Origin: Sepiola atlantica
Taxonomy: Eukaryota > Mollusca > Cephalopoda > Sepiida > Sepiolidae
Assembly: GCA_963556195.1 (NCBI GenBank)
Contig: OY744531.1
Location: forward strand, 100,748,123 to 100,812,122
Length of the DNA: 64,000 nt
Direction of reading: 5' to 3'
The position numbers were made by a program, and so were the translations under genes. Numbering within the stretch: the first letter of the stretch is position 1; the number at the start of each line of letters is the position of its first letter. The notes under the pieces were generated by a model. It was not told where the DNA came from. It searched no databases and worked only from the letters and a program-made list of their open reading frames with translations. Of this stretch, positions 1 to 14,100 are shown piece after piece.

Positions 1-9
1 TTCTCAAGC

Positions 10-475
10 TTGTTTTCTTTCTCAAGCTTGTTTTCTTTCTCAAACTTGTTTTTCTTTTCTTTCTCAAACTTGTTTTTCTTTTCTTTCACAAACTTGTTTT
101 TCTTTTCTTTCACAAACCTTTTTTTCTTTTCTTTCACAAACCTTTTTTTCTTTTCTTTCTCAAACTTGTTTTTCTTTTCTTTCACAAACCTTTTTTTCTT
201 TTCTTTCACAAACCTTTTTTTCTTTTCTTTCTCAAACCTTTTTTTCTTTTCTTTCACAAACCTTTTTTTCTTTTCTTTCACAAACCTTTTTTTCTTTTCT
301 TTCACAAACCTTTTTTTCTTTTCTTTCACAAACCTTTTTTTCTTTTCTTTCACAAACCTTTTTTTTTTCTTTCACAAACCTTTTTTTCTTTTCTTTTACA
401 AACCTTTTTTTCTTTTCTTTTACAAACCTTTTTTATGTTTCAAAATTTTTCAAACTCATTTTTCAAAATTTTTTT
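10..475 (+). repeat. CT-rich 24-bp minisatellite
   Basis: About 19 tandem units of roughly 24 bp with the core TTTTCTTTCACAAACC; later units drift (CTCAAACTTG at the left, TACAAACC at the right). The + strand is almost pure pyrimidine apart from a short ACAAAC box in each unit. An open frame runs through the array (repeating F-S-F-T-N-L-F-F) only because 24 is a multiple of three; it has no ordinary start or domain and is not taken as a gene. The array continues off the left edge. Confidence 0.9.
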
Positions 476-761
476 TTTAGACTCAGCTGAATATTAGTGT
501 GATATTTTTAACTGAAATAATTTGGGAAAAATTTCGATCAAACACTGGTATGTGTGAGCCTTACACAGTGTCCTTTCCTGATTATACAAAAGGTATGTTG
601 GTCTGTCCCATCTTTATTACTAATCATAATTCAAGTATTGGTTGAGAAAAAAATTGTATAAATATTTAGTGTGTACAAAATTTTAAAAAACACTAATAGA
701 GAAAAAACATTATACATCGAATGAAATGATTAATGTGTGTAAAATGAAACGACTTTTAATT

Positions 762-785
762 ACTAGCGGTATTCACTCGGCATTT
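762..785 (-). mobile_element. Helitron-like 3' end (degenerate)
   Basis: Read on the - strand, the sequence GAATACCGCTAG is followed by T, matching the terminal CTAG|T of the better copy at 60626-60657. Only half of the terminal hairpin survives (CGAGTG). Rolling-circle Helitrons end in a short hairpin followed by CTRR and insert between A and T. No helicase ORF is present, so this would be a non-autonomous remnant. Confidence 0.4.
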
Positions 786-1714
786 AATTAATTTATATCT
801 TTAAAATATCAATAAAAATAATTATTAAAATTTTTTTTTTTTTTAATACATTTTATTTGTTGTATGAAACAAAGAAAATATTTTTTTTTAAATGAATTTT
901 GTTTCTTTACATTCTAATTATTTTATGGACCTAACCGATAATTGCCTCTCGTGACCCCAGATAGAATCGAAGGAAAATTTCAATGGTGTCTTTAGATTCC
1001 TTGAAAAATGTAACCATTATTGAATGTTCTAACTGTTAACAAATTGATTTCTATAACACACAAACAAACACTGACTTTTATGTATATAGATTTTAAAATA
1101 TTGTACCATCAACATTTATTGTTTGTTTATTTTTATGTTCTTGTTATTATTATTATTATTATTATTGTTATTTTTATTATTATTTTTATTATTATTATTA
1201 TTATTTATTTTATTATTATTATTGGATTGGAGAGCATTTCTGAATCTTGCCCATTGGGTAAAGTATTTTTGTTTTGTTTTGTTCATAATCTATTCTGCTA
1301 ATTTTCTGGTTGCTTGACATGGATTTTCATGAAGAAAATGATTAGGTCTTTGAGACCAAACTTTTTTAAAGCATGAAAAATCAACAACGGGTGATACCTT
1401 GAGACATTGCTCCTTCTCCATGAACAGTCCAAATCTCACGAGCAGCTTTGATGGTCTTAAAACTTTGGGTTTTGAAGTGACAAATACCCCTCACTACCAG
1501 AATGAACTAACCCTAACCCGACGATAGTGTGTATTTTTTATAGTGAGAATGAAATGATAAATAGTTGTTTTCTAACCTTATATCTGAGTGTATTCGTATC
1601 AACTGTCGGACTATGATACAAGCAAATTTTGTATTGACATATGCGCTATTAACAAAATTATAAATAAAGACACAAAGAAAAACTCATTAAGTTTTTTTTG
1701 TTGTTTTTTTGTAA

Positions 1715-2056
1715 ATGGTGGACTTTAGAAGTGTTATGTTTGAATTGTTATACCATCAAGAAAAATAGCGTAGTCAAAAAAGGTAGTCAAAATATGAAAA
1801 GTCTTAGAAAAGCAGCATCAAAAGGATTTCAAACAAGAAAACTCTTTTTCACAACTCTTAGAAAAGTTTTTTTTTTTTTTATGGAGAACGTTAAAAGTTT
1901 TATGTTTGAATTTTTATACCATCAAGAAAAATAGCGTAGTCAAGATGTCAAAAGGCTAAAAAAATCAAACAACAATGTAGTCGAAATATGAAAAGCCTTA
2001 AAAAAACAGCATCAAAAGGAGAAACCTTTTTCACAACTCTTAGAAAAGTTTTCGGT
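1715..2056 (+). repeat. Imperfect tandem duplication of ~170 bp
   Basis: Two neighbouring copies share, in the same order, ATGTTTGAATT, TATACCATCAAG, AAAAATAGCGTAGTCAA, ATATGAAAAG, AGCATCAAAAGGA and TTTTTCACAACTCTTAG. The first copy starts near 1725 and the second near 1887. Single-base drift and A-run length changes break any reading frame, so no protein is proposed. Confidence 0.7.
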
Positions 2057-2411
2057 TTTCGTTTATTTCACTGATGAATCCCTACTAATCAAGGCCATTC
2101 TGGGATAAAAGTTAAAAGGGTAACTTAAGAGAACTTTATTTAAAAAGTTCTCAAACGAAAATGACCATGGTAACTAACTCTTTTTCTCATGATTCCGTAA
2201 TCAATTCAGTCAGAGAATTTAGGTACAGGCCAGAAGACAAGGTCATATTTGCAGCATATTTTTGCAAATATGAGGAAATCTTAAAGATGGTTCTACATCG
2301 TGATTAAAAAAGATATCTCGTCAATTTCCAAGTGTTTGAGTGTATTTATTCCTATTTACTGTCCCCCCCCCCCCACCCAAAAAAAAAATACATTGAGTGA
2401 CATAAAAGTAT

Positions 2412-3390
2412 TTTAACATACAACATTGAATGACCTTCAAATAATTTTATTCTAACATACAACATTGAATGACCTTCAAATAATTTTATTCTAACATACA
2501 ACATTGAATGACCTTCAAATAATTTTATTCTAACATACAACATTGAATGACCTTCAAATAATTTTATTCTAACATACAACATTGAATGACCTTCAAATAA
2601 TTTTATTCTAACATACAACATTGAATGACCTTCAAATAATTTTATTCTAACATACAACATTGAATGACCTTCAAATAATTTTATTCTAACATACAACATT
2701 GAATGACCTTCAAATAATTTTATTCTAACATACAACATTGAATGACCTTCAAATAATTTTATTCTAACATACAACATTGAATGACCTTCAAATAATTTTA
2801 TTCTAACATACAACATTGAATGACCTTCAAATAATTTTATTCTAACATACAACATTGAATGACCTTCAAATAATTTTATTCTAACATACAACATTGAATG
2901 ACCTTCAAATAATGTTATTCTAACATACAACATTGAATGACCTTAAAATAATTTTATTCTAACATACAACATTGAATGACCTTCAAATAATTTTATTCTA
3001 ACATACAACATTGAATGACCTTCAAATAATTTTATTTTAACATACAACATTGAATGACCTTCAAATAATTTTATTCTAACATACAACATTGAATGACCTT
3101 CAAATAATTTTATTCTAACATACAACATTGAATGACCTTCAAATAATTTTATTCTAACATACAACATTGAATGACCTTCAAATAATTTTATTCTAACATA
3201 CAACATTGAATGACCTTCAAATAATTTTATTTTAACATACAACATTGAATGACCTTCAAATAATTTTATTCTAACATACAACATTGAATGACCTTCAAAT
3301 AATTTTATTCTAACATACAACATTGAATGACCTTCAAATAATTTTATTCTAACATACAACATTGAATGACCTTCAAATAATTTTATTTCA
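2412..3390 (+). repeat. 39-bp minisatellite abutting an ORC5 splice acceptor
   Basis: About 25 near-identical 39-bp units built around TTTTATTCTAACATACAAC and ATTGAATGACCTTCAAATAA; a few units carry TTTTAAC or one-base changes. On the + strand the units contain no AG dinucleotide, and nearly every unit carries TTCTAAC, close to a spliceosomal branchpoint consensus. The final unit runs into TTTTATTTCAACAG, the 3' splice site of the first ORC5 exon in the window. On the - strand the unit reads as a 13-residue repeat only because 39 is divisible by three. Confidence 0.95.
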
Positions 3391-3394
3391 ACAG

Positions 3395-3525
3395 AGGAGA
3401 TCTTTGACATCCTGTGCCTTGATTGTCCCGCAGAATATTCCAAAGAATTCTATGCATCCTATGTTAGCCTTCTTCTCAGCGTCTTCTTCTATGTCTGCCG
3501 AGATCTCAACGAGATTCGACATTTG
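3395..3525 (+). CDS. ORC5: ORC5 exon (first in window)
   Basis: Acceptor TTTCAACAG, donor GTAAGC. Begins with the last two bases of a split codon and ends in phase 0. Encodes [16 protein letters not shown] through [10 protein letters not shown], matching the segment of animal ORC5 after the AAA+ core. The acceptor's pyrimidine tract is formed by the last unit of the 39-bp array. Confidence 0.94.
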
Positions 3526-4378
3526 GTAAGCAACACCACCAAACCATCACTTCCTTTTCCTGTAGATAATTACTATTCATTTATATAATACCAGCAGGGC
3601 AACCCGGCGTTGCCCGCGGCAAAAGTGTAACATATGTCTATTAAAACTTCTATCTCTTTCCCTCTCCCCTACCCCTCTGCATCCTCCGCCTAGCTCATTC
3701 CTCTCTCTGAACATATACACACAGACAATTCTCGTGGAATTAGTCGGCATAAGTCAAGTAACTCAAAAATCAGAATTACTTCCCTTTTTTTTTTTCTTTT
3801 TTTTTTTTTTTTCACATTGAACCATGATCTCATCATATCCTGGTGGTAACATATATGTATCCACTGCTTTTCGTTACAAAAAGCGAAAAGCATAGGATAC
3901 GTATAGATCATAGTTCCATGTGGGAAAAAAAAAGATATGATGCTGATATAATAAGTACTGATTGTAATCTAGGCTCTTCTTGCCTATTTTTTTTCATTGT
4001 TTTTTGCTTATTTGCTTTGTTTTATATAATTAGCACTGAAGATGTCCACACCAAGAAACAAATGTACAGGAGCATTTTACAAACATCTTGGTGTAAGCCG
4101 AAACAATTGTATGCTAAATAAAATTTTAAAAAACAAGTTTTATGAAATTACATGAATCTGCCCTTCATAACATTGATATGGTATAAAGTTAAATAAAAAA
4201 AATATTGAATATATATATATATATATATATATTGTATTAGTTTCTGTAGATGTAAATTAGTTTAAACTCCAGTGTTTCCTTGTCTTCTTTGGTCTGAAGA
4301 GGTTAACTCTCTGTGAAGAGTACAACCGAAACATATATGCACATATGTAACCAATATGTTTGTATAAATAAAAATTTA

Positions 4379-4445
<67 letters not shown>

Positions 4446-4958
4446 TATTTCATGTATCCACATAAAATTTTATAAAGAGATATAATTTTTTATGTATCAA
4501 TTTTCAGTATTTACTTCAAAAGTGCTTGATACGTAAGTAGAGCTAGGTAGTGAGCTATGAAAATATATTTATGGCAATTAAGCTACACAGAGGCTCCCGC
4601 GTTTCATCCCCAGGGGAATCTTCAGGCTATATATATATAAGGCCGGGCACTCTGAGTGAGTTTAATAACAAGCAGTACTACTAGCTTCCTTGCTAGATCC
4701 AACACAGTTTGTTGTTGTAGATCACTATTCGCTGCTCGTTGTAAAATACCCGCCGACTTGGTATTTACAAAGTTAAATTTCTCCTTAATTCTAAGCTAAT
4801 TTGTGGTGGCCAACGGGAAAACGCTCTTGAGTGCAAATCAATGACGATTTGTGATCGGAGTTCGCGCCCGCCGACCATCGGAAATTAACTTCCTGCACTG
4901 AAGGTTGCGTTAGCATGAAACATCGATGTCTGTAGGTAATAAATAATTAATATTTATT

Positions 4959-5006
<48 letters not shown>

Positions 5007-5097
5007 GCAATTCAACAAAAGATATAATCGTCAACTAATATCTTATAATTAGTGAAACATCCGGATAAAAACTGAAGCTCAATATACTGGATAGAGC

Positions 5098-5151
<54 letters not shown>

Positions 5152-8100
5152 TTTATAATAAATATTTTACTATTCACTTCGATATATGTTTCGTCTTAAC
5201 CAAGATTCATCAGTGTGGCTATATATAACTTCCACTGGTCGCATGATTCAAATCTGGACTAAAGTCAACTTTGACTTCCATCCAACGCATTTATCGATAC
5301 AGCTATATGAAAGAGAAAAGATATAAACCCGTTTTTTCTTTTAACGAATATATAGTAAGCTTTCGAGAATGCTCATCCTCCCAATGGAGGTAACTTTCAC
5401 AATATAGCATAGTTAGAAGCTTTTAATATCTCACACAGTGCCCGTCCTTGAAAGGAGCATTGAATAATTGTTTTTATAATAAATATTTTAATATCTACAT
5501 ACATGTATGCGTCCTCCTAACTAAGACGTATAGGATAAAATTCAGTATTATATGCGAGCCATGAATTTGGCATATATGTTTAGTGTAATGTTCAAGTTAT
5601 AAATAGAACAAATATAGGTATTTGGCTTTTCTACTTAACTAACTGTTATAATCCATGTAATTTAGGTTATAATAATTAATAACTACTGGTGTGCCAACTG
5701 AAAATGCTTTTGTTTTGTTTTTCTTTTGAAAAAAATTGTAAGTTTATCTCGTTGGCGTCGCCACTGTTATAATCCATGTAATTTAGGTTATAATAATTAA
5801 TAACTCGTAAAACAAAATGGATGACTTTTCAACAGAAAGGTTTAACAGATTTATTAAAAGTGAAATTAGAATGAAATGAGTTATTTAGCCGCTGTAACGC
5901 GAGATGGAATATCTGCCAGTCTGCTCCGTGGTTAATGTTTACTTTCCACTCTGTAAGCCACTCGATCAGGGGCGATAACTCTTAAATGATCCAAGGGACA
6001 TAACTCCGTGTTTCTTTAGTTATTCCTAACACTAACCCTAACCCTTTTTTTGGTTAATTATTTACATATTCATTTAGTTTATTGGTGCTTCTGCTGTTTA
6101 GGCACAAATTAAAATATTTTTTAAAAATGCATAAACTTTGTTATGTCTAGCTCATTCCTCTCTCTGAACATATACACACAGACAACGTGTTAGCTGAAAA
6201 TAAGATTGTACAGAAAAAATTACGCAAATTCATCCAATATTTATTAAATTATAAGAAAGAAAAAAATTTCTTTAGACACTTATGAAAAAGACAAGGGAGA
6301 TAACTCAAATTTTGTTTACTGGTTTAACAAAAATGGCTACTGAATGATAAAATCGTTTTTCATTTTTTATTTAATAAATACTGGATGAATTTGCGTAATT
6401 TTTGGTGTACAGTCTTTTTTTAAGCTACTACGTAAGTACATAACAAAATTTATACATTTCTTTTCCTATTTTCTTTTCTGAGAGAGGCCTAACATGTTGT
6501 GCCTAAACGGCAGAAGCACCATTTTATTTACTACTAGCTGAACCCGTCGCCCGGCGTTGCGCGGGAGAAAGTACTACCTAAAAAATAAATGTACTACCTA
6601 TAAAAAAAGAAATAAACCGCCTATTGTTCTTTCCCCCCCCCCCCCCACTCTACCGTGTTGGTGAATTTTTTAAAGTAATAAAAAAGAAAGAAAATGGTTT
6701 AGAGCAGAATGGGATCGAACGCCGATACTGGCGATAATGAAACCTCCCTTGTTAACCGTTGCGCCACAGATACTACTTGAAAAATGTATGTGAAAATATG
6801 GCAGTTAACGTAAGCTTGTTTACTGGCAGCGAAAAGTAAACTTCAACAATGACACGGTTTATGTCATTTATTTGTGAAGGGTTAAAGGTATATGATTTTG
6901 AAAATATAAATGTGTCGGGGTCTAACAGCATCTTGGCGGCTATTGAATTAAGTAGGAAGTCGATTCAATGAAGAAATTGTAGCCGCCATATTTGAAGAAT
7001 AAATGTTGCAGGAACTGTGTTCGTTAATGTCATTCGCTTGATTCCGGAATGAATGTAAATGTGGAAATATAACGTAATCTGATATTCGCGGAATATCATA
7101 GGATTCAACGGGAGCGGTCATTATTTGTTTGCGTATTGTTTTATATTATGTAGTAAATTAATACCAGGCAAATAATAAATAAGGACGGACTGTTTTGTGA
7201 AAAGTAAACTGTGTTTATTACTTCCCGGTGTCGATGAGTGTAGTCACAGTACACAATTGTTAGGGGGAAAAGTCTTTGCTACCACCTATATGGAGTTGGT
7301 TTTTCGGAGAGACGTTGATGGTGGGCCAAATGTAATATTGAGTGTTAGGTTGTGAAAAATAATAACAACTTTACTAAAACACGCTCGAGTGAATAAGTGT
7401 AGTATAGCGGTGAGTTTAGTAGCCTATTTTGTGTATGGTTATTTTCCTATAGTCCGATAAGGTACAGGGGAAAAAACGTCTCTACTTTATATATTAGATT
7501 TCTTTAAATGTTACTTCGATATTGATATTTACATTTCTTCATCCCTCATATTTGTCTGTTATTCCTATGATACTTTGATTTATTGTACATTACTTATATA
7601 TATTTATGTAAAGATTTGGATCCATATTCACAATTAATTAATCTTTCATATCAACTATTTAGAAGGTTTGTTTGGTTGTGGAATGTCATAATCACTAATC
7701 TTTCATTCAGGTAGAAAAGGGTAAGGTTGAAACCTTGATAGATCAATGTTTAGCCAAACAACTTATAGATTCGCTCTACTAATAAAAATTTTAGTATTGA
7801 GCACTCGGATCGGATATATCCCAGCTTTATTATTGAGTAATAATTTTGAATTTATCCTATGTATATTTTATTTTCCAGGCAACTCTAAATTTTCCCAAAT
7901 TTGAAGAGCCCATTAAGAAAGGAGAAGGTATGACATCTATTTTATTATTTTATTTGTTTTATTAATAGGGGTGGGACGTAATGGGTGAAAATTTCAGATT
8001 CATGCGAGTAGTATTTTTTTGTGTTCATTTATACATAAATAACACTAAACAATCAAACATTTTGAAAATTTTGCAAAATTCAGAAGGTGCAGTCCAATAG

Positions 8101-11100
8101 TTTTTGGCTATTTTACATTCATGAAAACCCTTTCACAGCCTGAAAATGGTCCTAAATTAAAGTACTATATCAGATTTAACCATCTATATCCATTCAGAGC
8201 TTTTGAGGATGTTTTAGGACATGCAATGTTGCATGAAACCACTTTTTCACCTAAAAATTATGGATTTTGAGTCCCGTGGAGCCCTAACGGCTATTTTTGG
8301 CCTGCACCTTCTGAATTTTCAAAATGTTTGATTGTTTAGTGTTATTTATGTATAAATGAACACAAAAAAATACTACTCGCATGAATCTGAAATTTTCACC
8401 CATTACGTCCCACCCCTATTATTAGTTTAAAACCAAACGAGGAAATTTAATAGACGCACACTTTGTACACGTCGTTGATAATAATAGTCTTACATTGTCA
8501 TGCCTGGCGATGCAATCTTAATTAAAAGTGCTCGCGGTGCTTTTGCTGTTTAAAATATTTAAAGAAATGTATAAACTTTGTTATGTACTTACATGTTAGC
8601 TGAAAATATGATTGTACAGAAAAAATGATGCAAATTCATCCAGTATTTATTAAATTATAAGAAAAAGAAGAAGAAAAAACGATTTTACATATTATTAGAC
8701 ATTTTGTAACAAGGGAGATAACTAATTTTTTTTTTTTTTTTTTACCAATTTAAAATCGGGGGATTGAAATATACAAGATGGTGGACCCGCTAAAATCATT
8801 TTTTTTTTTAAATTATAATTTAATAAATACTGGATGAATTTGCGTAATCTTTGGTGTACAGTCTTCTGTTAAGCTACCACGTAAGTACATAACAAAGTTT
8901 ATACATTTCTTTAGCTATTTTCTATTTTTAATACATGTTGTGCCTAAACAGCAGAAGCACGGTGCCTGATTAAATTCCACCTTAAATTGAAATAAGGAGG
9001 TATTAAATTTATCCATTTATCATATATTTTATTATATATAAAAGAATTATTCTGCATATATACATAACACGTGTTAATCTCTCCCTCTTTTTATCATTCT
9101 CCGTCTGTGTGCTTCCTTAACGCCATGAGTTTCCTCCGTGCCTGCTCGTCTCCTGTCTCTTTACGTTCATTTATTGCTCTCTTTTCATGTTTGATGGTTC
9201 TCGATGCTACTGTTCAATGATTGTCTAGTGCTCTCTGGTCAGTAAAATATCTCCATCTTGATCCTTCCTCCTAGAAAATTTGTGTAATAGCCAAGAACAA
9301 AATTGCAGAAAAGTTATCAGAAAGTGTTAAAGTTATAAAAGAGGCCATTAAAAAAAATTTGGACAAAATAAATTTTCAGACTTCTATTCTCATCTTGATG
9401 ATTGTTTTCATAAGGTTTCAGCCGATATAATCTCCGACCTTCTTCAGGTGCATCTTTTCAAACTTGGGAATCTTTATGTCGAACTTGGGAACTTACACAA
9501 AATTTAAAACTTAACCCTTTATTTTTTCCACTGTTCTCGTGTTGTCAATCATTACAGGGTAAAAGTGTTAAATATTATGTTATTCTTAGTTGTTATCGCC
9601 TGTAGTGAGGATTGAACCTTCAACCTCGAGAAGACTGTCACTTAGAAGTGATTGCTAATCAACACTTTTAACCGTTGCACCACAGGTCCACGTGAACAGT
9701 TCTGGTATAAATTGTTCTTGTATAAATTTTTGGAGCTTTAAACCTAATCTTGTCTAGGTGTGTAGTATTACTATTTATTATTACATATATATATATATAT
9801 ATATATATAACCGGATTTTTATGATAATGGAATAAGTAAACTTGTTTCCCGTTGGCAAAAATGTGTTGATTCAAATGGTTCTTATTTTGATTAATAAAGT
9901 TTGGTATAAAAGAAGTTATGGTCTTTTGAAGTTGAACGTCAAAAAACGCCATTGTTTTTGCAACCCAATATATATATATATATATATATACCGTTCAACA
10001 TAGATCCCTGAGTTCAAAAAGATGCACCTGAAGAAGATCAGAGGTTACATTGGCCGAAAAGTTGGAAAAATAACAACCCAGATGAGAATAGTAGTCCGTA
10101 TAATCTAAATAATGCAAATTATCAATCCTCATCTCAAAATACTGAAATATGAAATAAATATTGGTTAATATAATGAACAACTTAATTAATAAATATTGGT
10201 TAATATATTGAACAACTTAATTAATAAATATTGGTTATTATAATGAACAACTTAATTAATAAATATTGGTTTATATATTAGTTAATATAATGAACAACTT
10301 AATTAATAAATATTGGTTAATATAATGAACAACTTAATTAATAAATATTGGTTATTATAATGAACAACTTAATTAATAAATATTGGTTAATATATTGGTT
10401 AATATAATGAACAACATAATTAATAAATATTGGTTAATATAATGAACAACTCAATTAATAAATATTGGTTAATATAATGAACAACTTAATTAATAAATAT
10501 TGGTTAATATAATAAACAACTTAATTAATAAATATTGGTTAATATAATGAACAACTTAATTAATAAATATTGGTTAATATATTGGTTAATATAATGAACA
10601 ACTTAATTAATAAATATTGGTTAATATAATGAACAACTTAATTAATAAATATTGGTTAATATAATGAACAACTTAATTAATAAATGTTGGTTAATATATT
10701 GGTTAATATAATGAACAACTTAATTAATAAATATTGGTTAATATAATGAACAACTTAATTAATAAATATTGGTTAATATAATGAACAACTTAATTAATAA
10801 ATATTGGTTAATATAATGAACAACTTAATTAATAAATATTGGTTAATATATTGGTTAATATAATGAACAACTTAATTAATAAATATTGGTTAATATAATG
10901 AACAATTTAATTAATAAATGTTGGTTAATAAATATTGGTTAATATAATGAACAACTTAATTAATAAACGTTGGTTAATATATTGGTTAATATAATGAACA
11001 ACTTAATTAATAAATATTGGTTAATATAATGAACAACTTAATTAATAAATATTGGTTAATATAATGAACAACTTAATCAATAAATGTTGGTTAATATATT

Positions 11101-14100
11101 GGTTAATATAATGAACAACTTAATTAATAAATATTGGTTAATATAATGAACAACTTAATTAATAAATATTGGTTAATATATTGGTTAATATAATGAACAA
11201 CTTAATTAATAAATATTGGTTAATATATTGAACAACTTAATTAATAAATATATTGGTTAAAATAATGAACAACTTAATTAATAAATATTGGTTAATATAA
11301 TGAACAACTTAATAAATAAATATTGGTTAATATAATGAACAACTTAATTAATAAATATTGGTTAATATAATGAACAACTTAATAAATAAATATTGGTTAA
11401 TATAATAGAACAACTTAATTAATAAATATTGGTTAATATAATGAACAACTTAATTAATAAATGTTGGTTAATATATTGGTTAATATAATGAACAACTTAA
11501 TTAATAAATATTGGTTAATATAATGAACAACTCAATTAATAAATATTGGTTAATATAATGAACAACTTAATTAATAAATATTGGTTAATATAATGAACAA
11601 CTTAATTAATAAATATTGGTTAATATAATGAACAACTTAATTAATAAATATTGGTTAATATATTGGTTAATATAATGAACAACTTAATTAATAAATATTG
11701 GTTAATATAATGAACAACTTAATTAATAAATATTGGTTAATATAATGAACAACTTAATTAATAAATGTTGGTTAATATATTGGTTAATATAATGAACAAC
11801 TTAATTAATAAATATTGGTTAATATAATGAACAACTTAATTAATAAATATTGGTTAATATAATGAACAACTTAATTAATAAATATTGGTTAATATAATGA
11901 ACAACTTAATTAATAAATATTGGTTAATATATTGGTTAATATAATGAACAACTTAATTAATAAATATTGGTTAATATAATGAACAATTTAATTAATAAAT
12001 GTTGGTTAATAAATATTGGTTAATATAATGAACAACTTTATTAATAAACGTTGGTTAATATATTGGTTAATATAATGAACAACTTAATTAATAAATATTG
12101 GTTAATATAATGAACAACTTAATGATTAAATATTGGTTAATATAATGAACAACTTAATCAATAAATGTTGGTTAATATATTGGTTAATATAATGAACAAC
12201 TTAATTAATAAATATTGGTTAATATAATGAACAACTTAATTAATAAATATTGGTTAATATATTGGTTAATATAATGAACAACTTAATTAATAAATATTGG
12301 TTAATATATTGAACAACTTAATTAATAAATATATTGGTTAATATAATGAACAACTTAATTAATAAATATTGGTTAATATAATGAACAACTTAATAAATAA
12401 ATATTGGTTAATATAATGAACAACTTAATTAATAAATATTGGTTAATATAATGAACAACTTAATAAATAAATATTGGTTAATATAATAGAACAACTTAAT
12501 TAATAAATATTGGTTAATATAATGAACAACTTAATTAATAAATGTTGGTTAATATATTGGTTAATATAATGAACAACTTAATTAATAAATATTGGTTAAT
12601 ATAATGAACAACTTAATTAATAAATATTGGTTAATATAATGAACAACTTAATTAATAAATATTGGTTAATATAATGAACAACTTAATTAATAAATATTGG
12701 TTAATATAATGAACAACTTAATTAATAAATATTGGTTAATATATTGAACAACTTAATTAATAAATATATTGGTTAATATAATGAACAACTTAATTAATAA
12801 ATGTTGGTTAATATATTGGTTAATATAATGAACAACTTAATTAATAAATATTGGTTAATATAATGTACAACTTAATTAATAAATATTGGTTAATATATTG
12901 AACAACTTAATTAATAAATATATTGGTTAATATAATGAACAACTTAATTAATAAATATTGGTTAATATAATGAACAACTAAATTAATAAATATTGGTTAA
13001 TATATTGGTTAATATAATGAACAACTTAATTAATAAATATTGGTTAATATAATGAACAACTTAATTAATAAATATTGGTTAATATAATGAACAACTTAAT
13101 TAATAAATATTGGTTAATATATTGAACAACTTAATTAATGAATATATTGGTTAATATAATGAACAACTTAATTAATAAATGTTGGTTAATATATTGGTTA
13201 ATATAATGAACAACTTAATTAATAAATATTGGTTAATATAATGAACAACTTAATTAATAAATATTGGTTAATATATTGGTTAATATAATGAACAACTTAA
13301 TTAATAAATATTGGTTAATATATTGGTTAATATAATGAACAACTTAATTAATAAATATTGGTTAATATAATGAACAACTTAATTAATAAATATTGGTATA
13401 TATAATGAACAACTTAATTAATAAATATTGGTTAATATATTGGTTAATATAATGAACAACTTAATTAATAAATATTGGTTAATATAATGAACAACTTAAT
13501 TAATAAATATTGGTTAATATAATGAACAACTTAATTAATAAATATTGGTTAATATATTGGTTAATATAATGAACAACTTAATTAATAAATATTGGTTAAT
13601 ATATTGGTTAATATAATGAACAACTTAATTAATAAATATTGGTTAATATAATGAACAACTTAATTAATAAATATTGGTTAATATAATGAACAACTTAATT
13701 AATAAATATTGGTTAATATATTGGTTAATATAATGAACAACTTAATTAATAAATATTGGTTAATATATTGGTTAATATAATGAACAACTTAATTAATAAA
13801 TATTGGTTAATATAATGAACAACTTAATTAATAAATATTGGTTAATATAATGAACAACTTAATTAATAAATATTGGTTAATATATTGGTTAATATAATGA
13901 ACAACTTAATTAATAAATATTGGTTAATATATTGGTTAATATAATGAACAACTTAATTAATAAATATTGGTTAATATAATGAACAACTTAATTAATAAAT
14001 ATTGGTTAATATAATGAACAACTTAATTAATAAATATTGGTTAATATATTGGTTAATATAATGAACAACTTAATTAATAAATATTGGTTAATATAATGAA

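Larger units (their letters stand above)
481..2395. other. Non-coding DNA left of the 39-bp array (probably ORC5 intron)
   Basis: No exon was recognised on either strand. The stretch holds a (TTA)n tract at about 1143-1226, a C-run/A-run at 2362-2389, a short telomere-like CTAACCCTAACCC at about 1507-1519, a degenerate Helitron 3' end near 762-780, and an imperfect direct duplication listed separately. It precedes an internal ORC5 exon, so it should be intronic if the upstream ORC5 exons lie off the left edge. Confidence 0.55.

Noticed and set aside
10..480. 156-codon Phe/Ser/Thr/Asn/Leu frame
   Set aside because: Follows the 24-bp CT-rich repeat; begins at a non-ATG codon and has no non-repetitive part.
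2352..3443. Long - strand frames repeating a 13-residue [17 protein letters not shown] unit
   Set aside because: Produced by a 39-bp minisatellite (39 = 3 x 13), antisense to an ORC5 intron, with no start region, domain or splice logic.
4034..4075. Hammerhead at CTGAAGATGTCC...GAAAC
   Set aside because: Core boxes and a CAAATG/TA end are present, but stem II has at most two pairs and stem I does not form, so it is not listed as a ribozyme.
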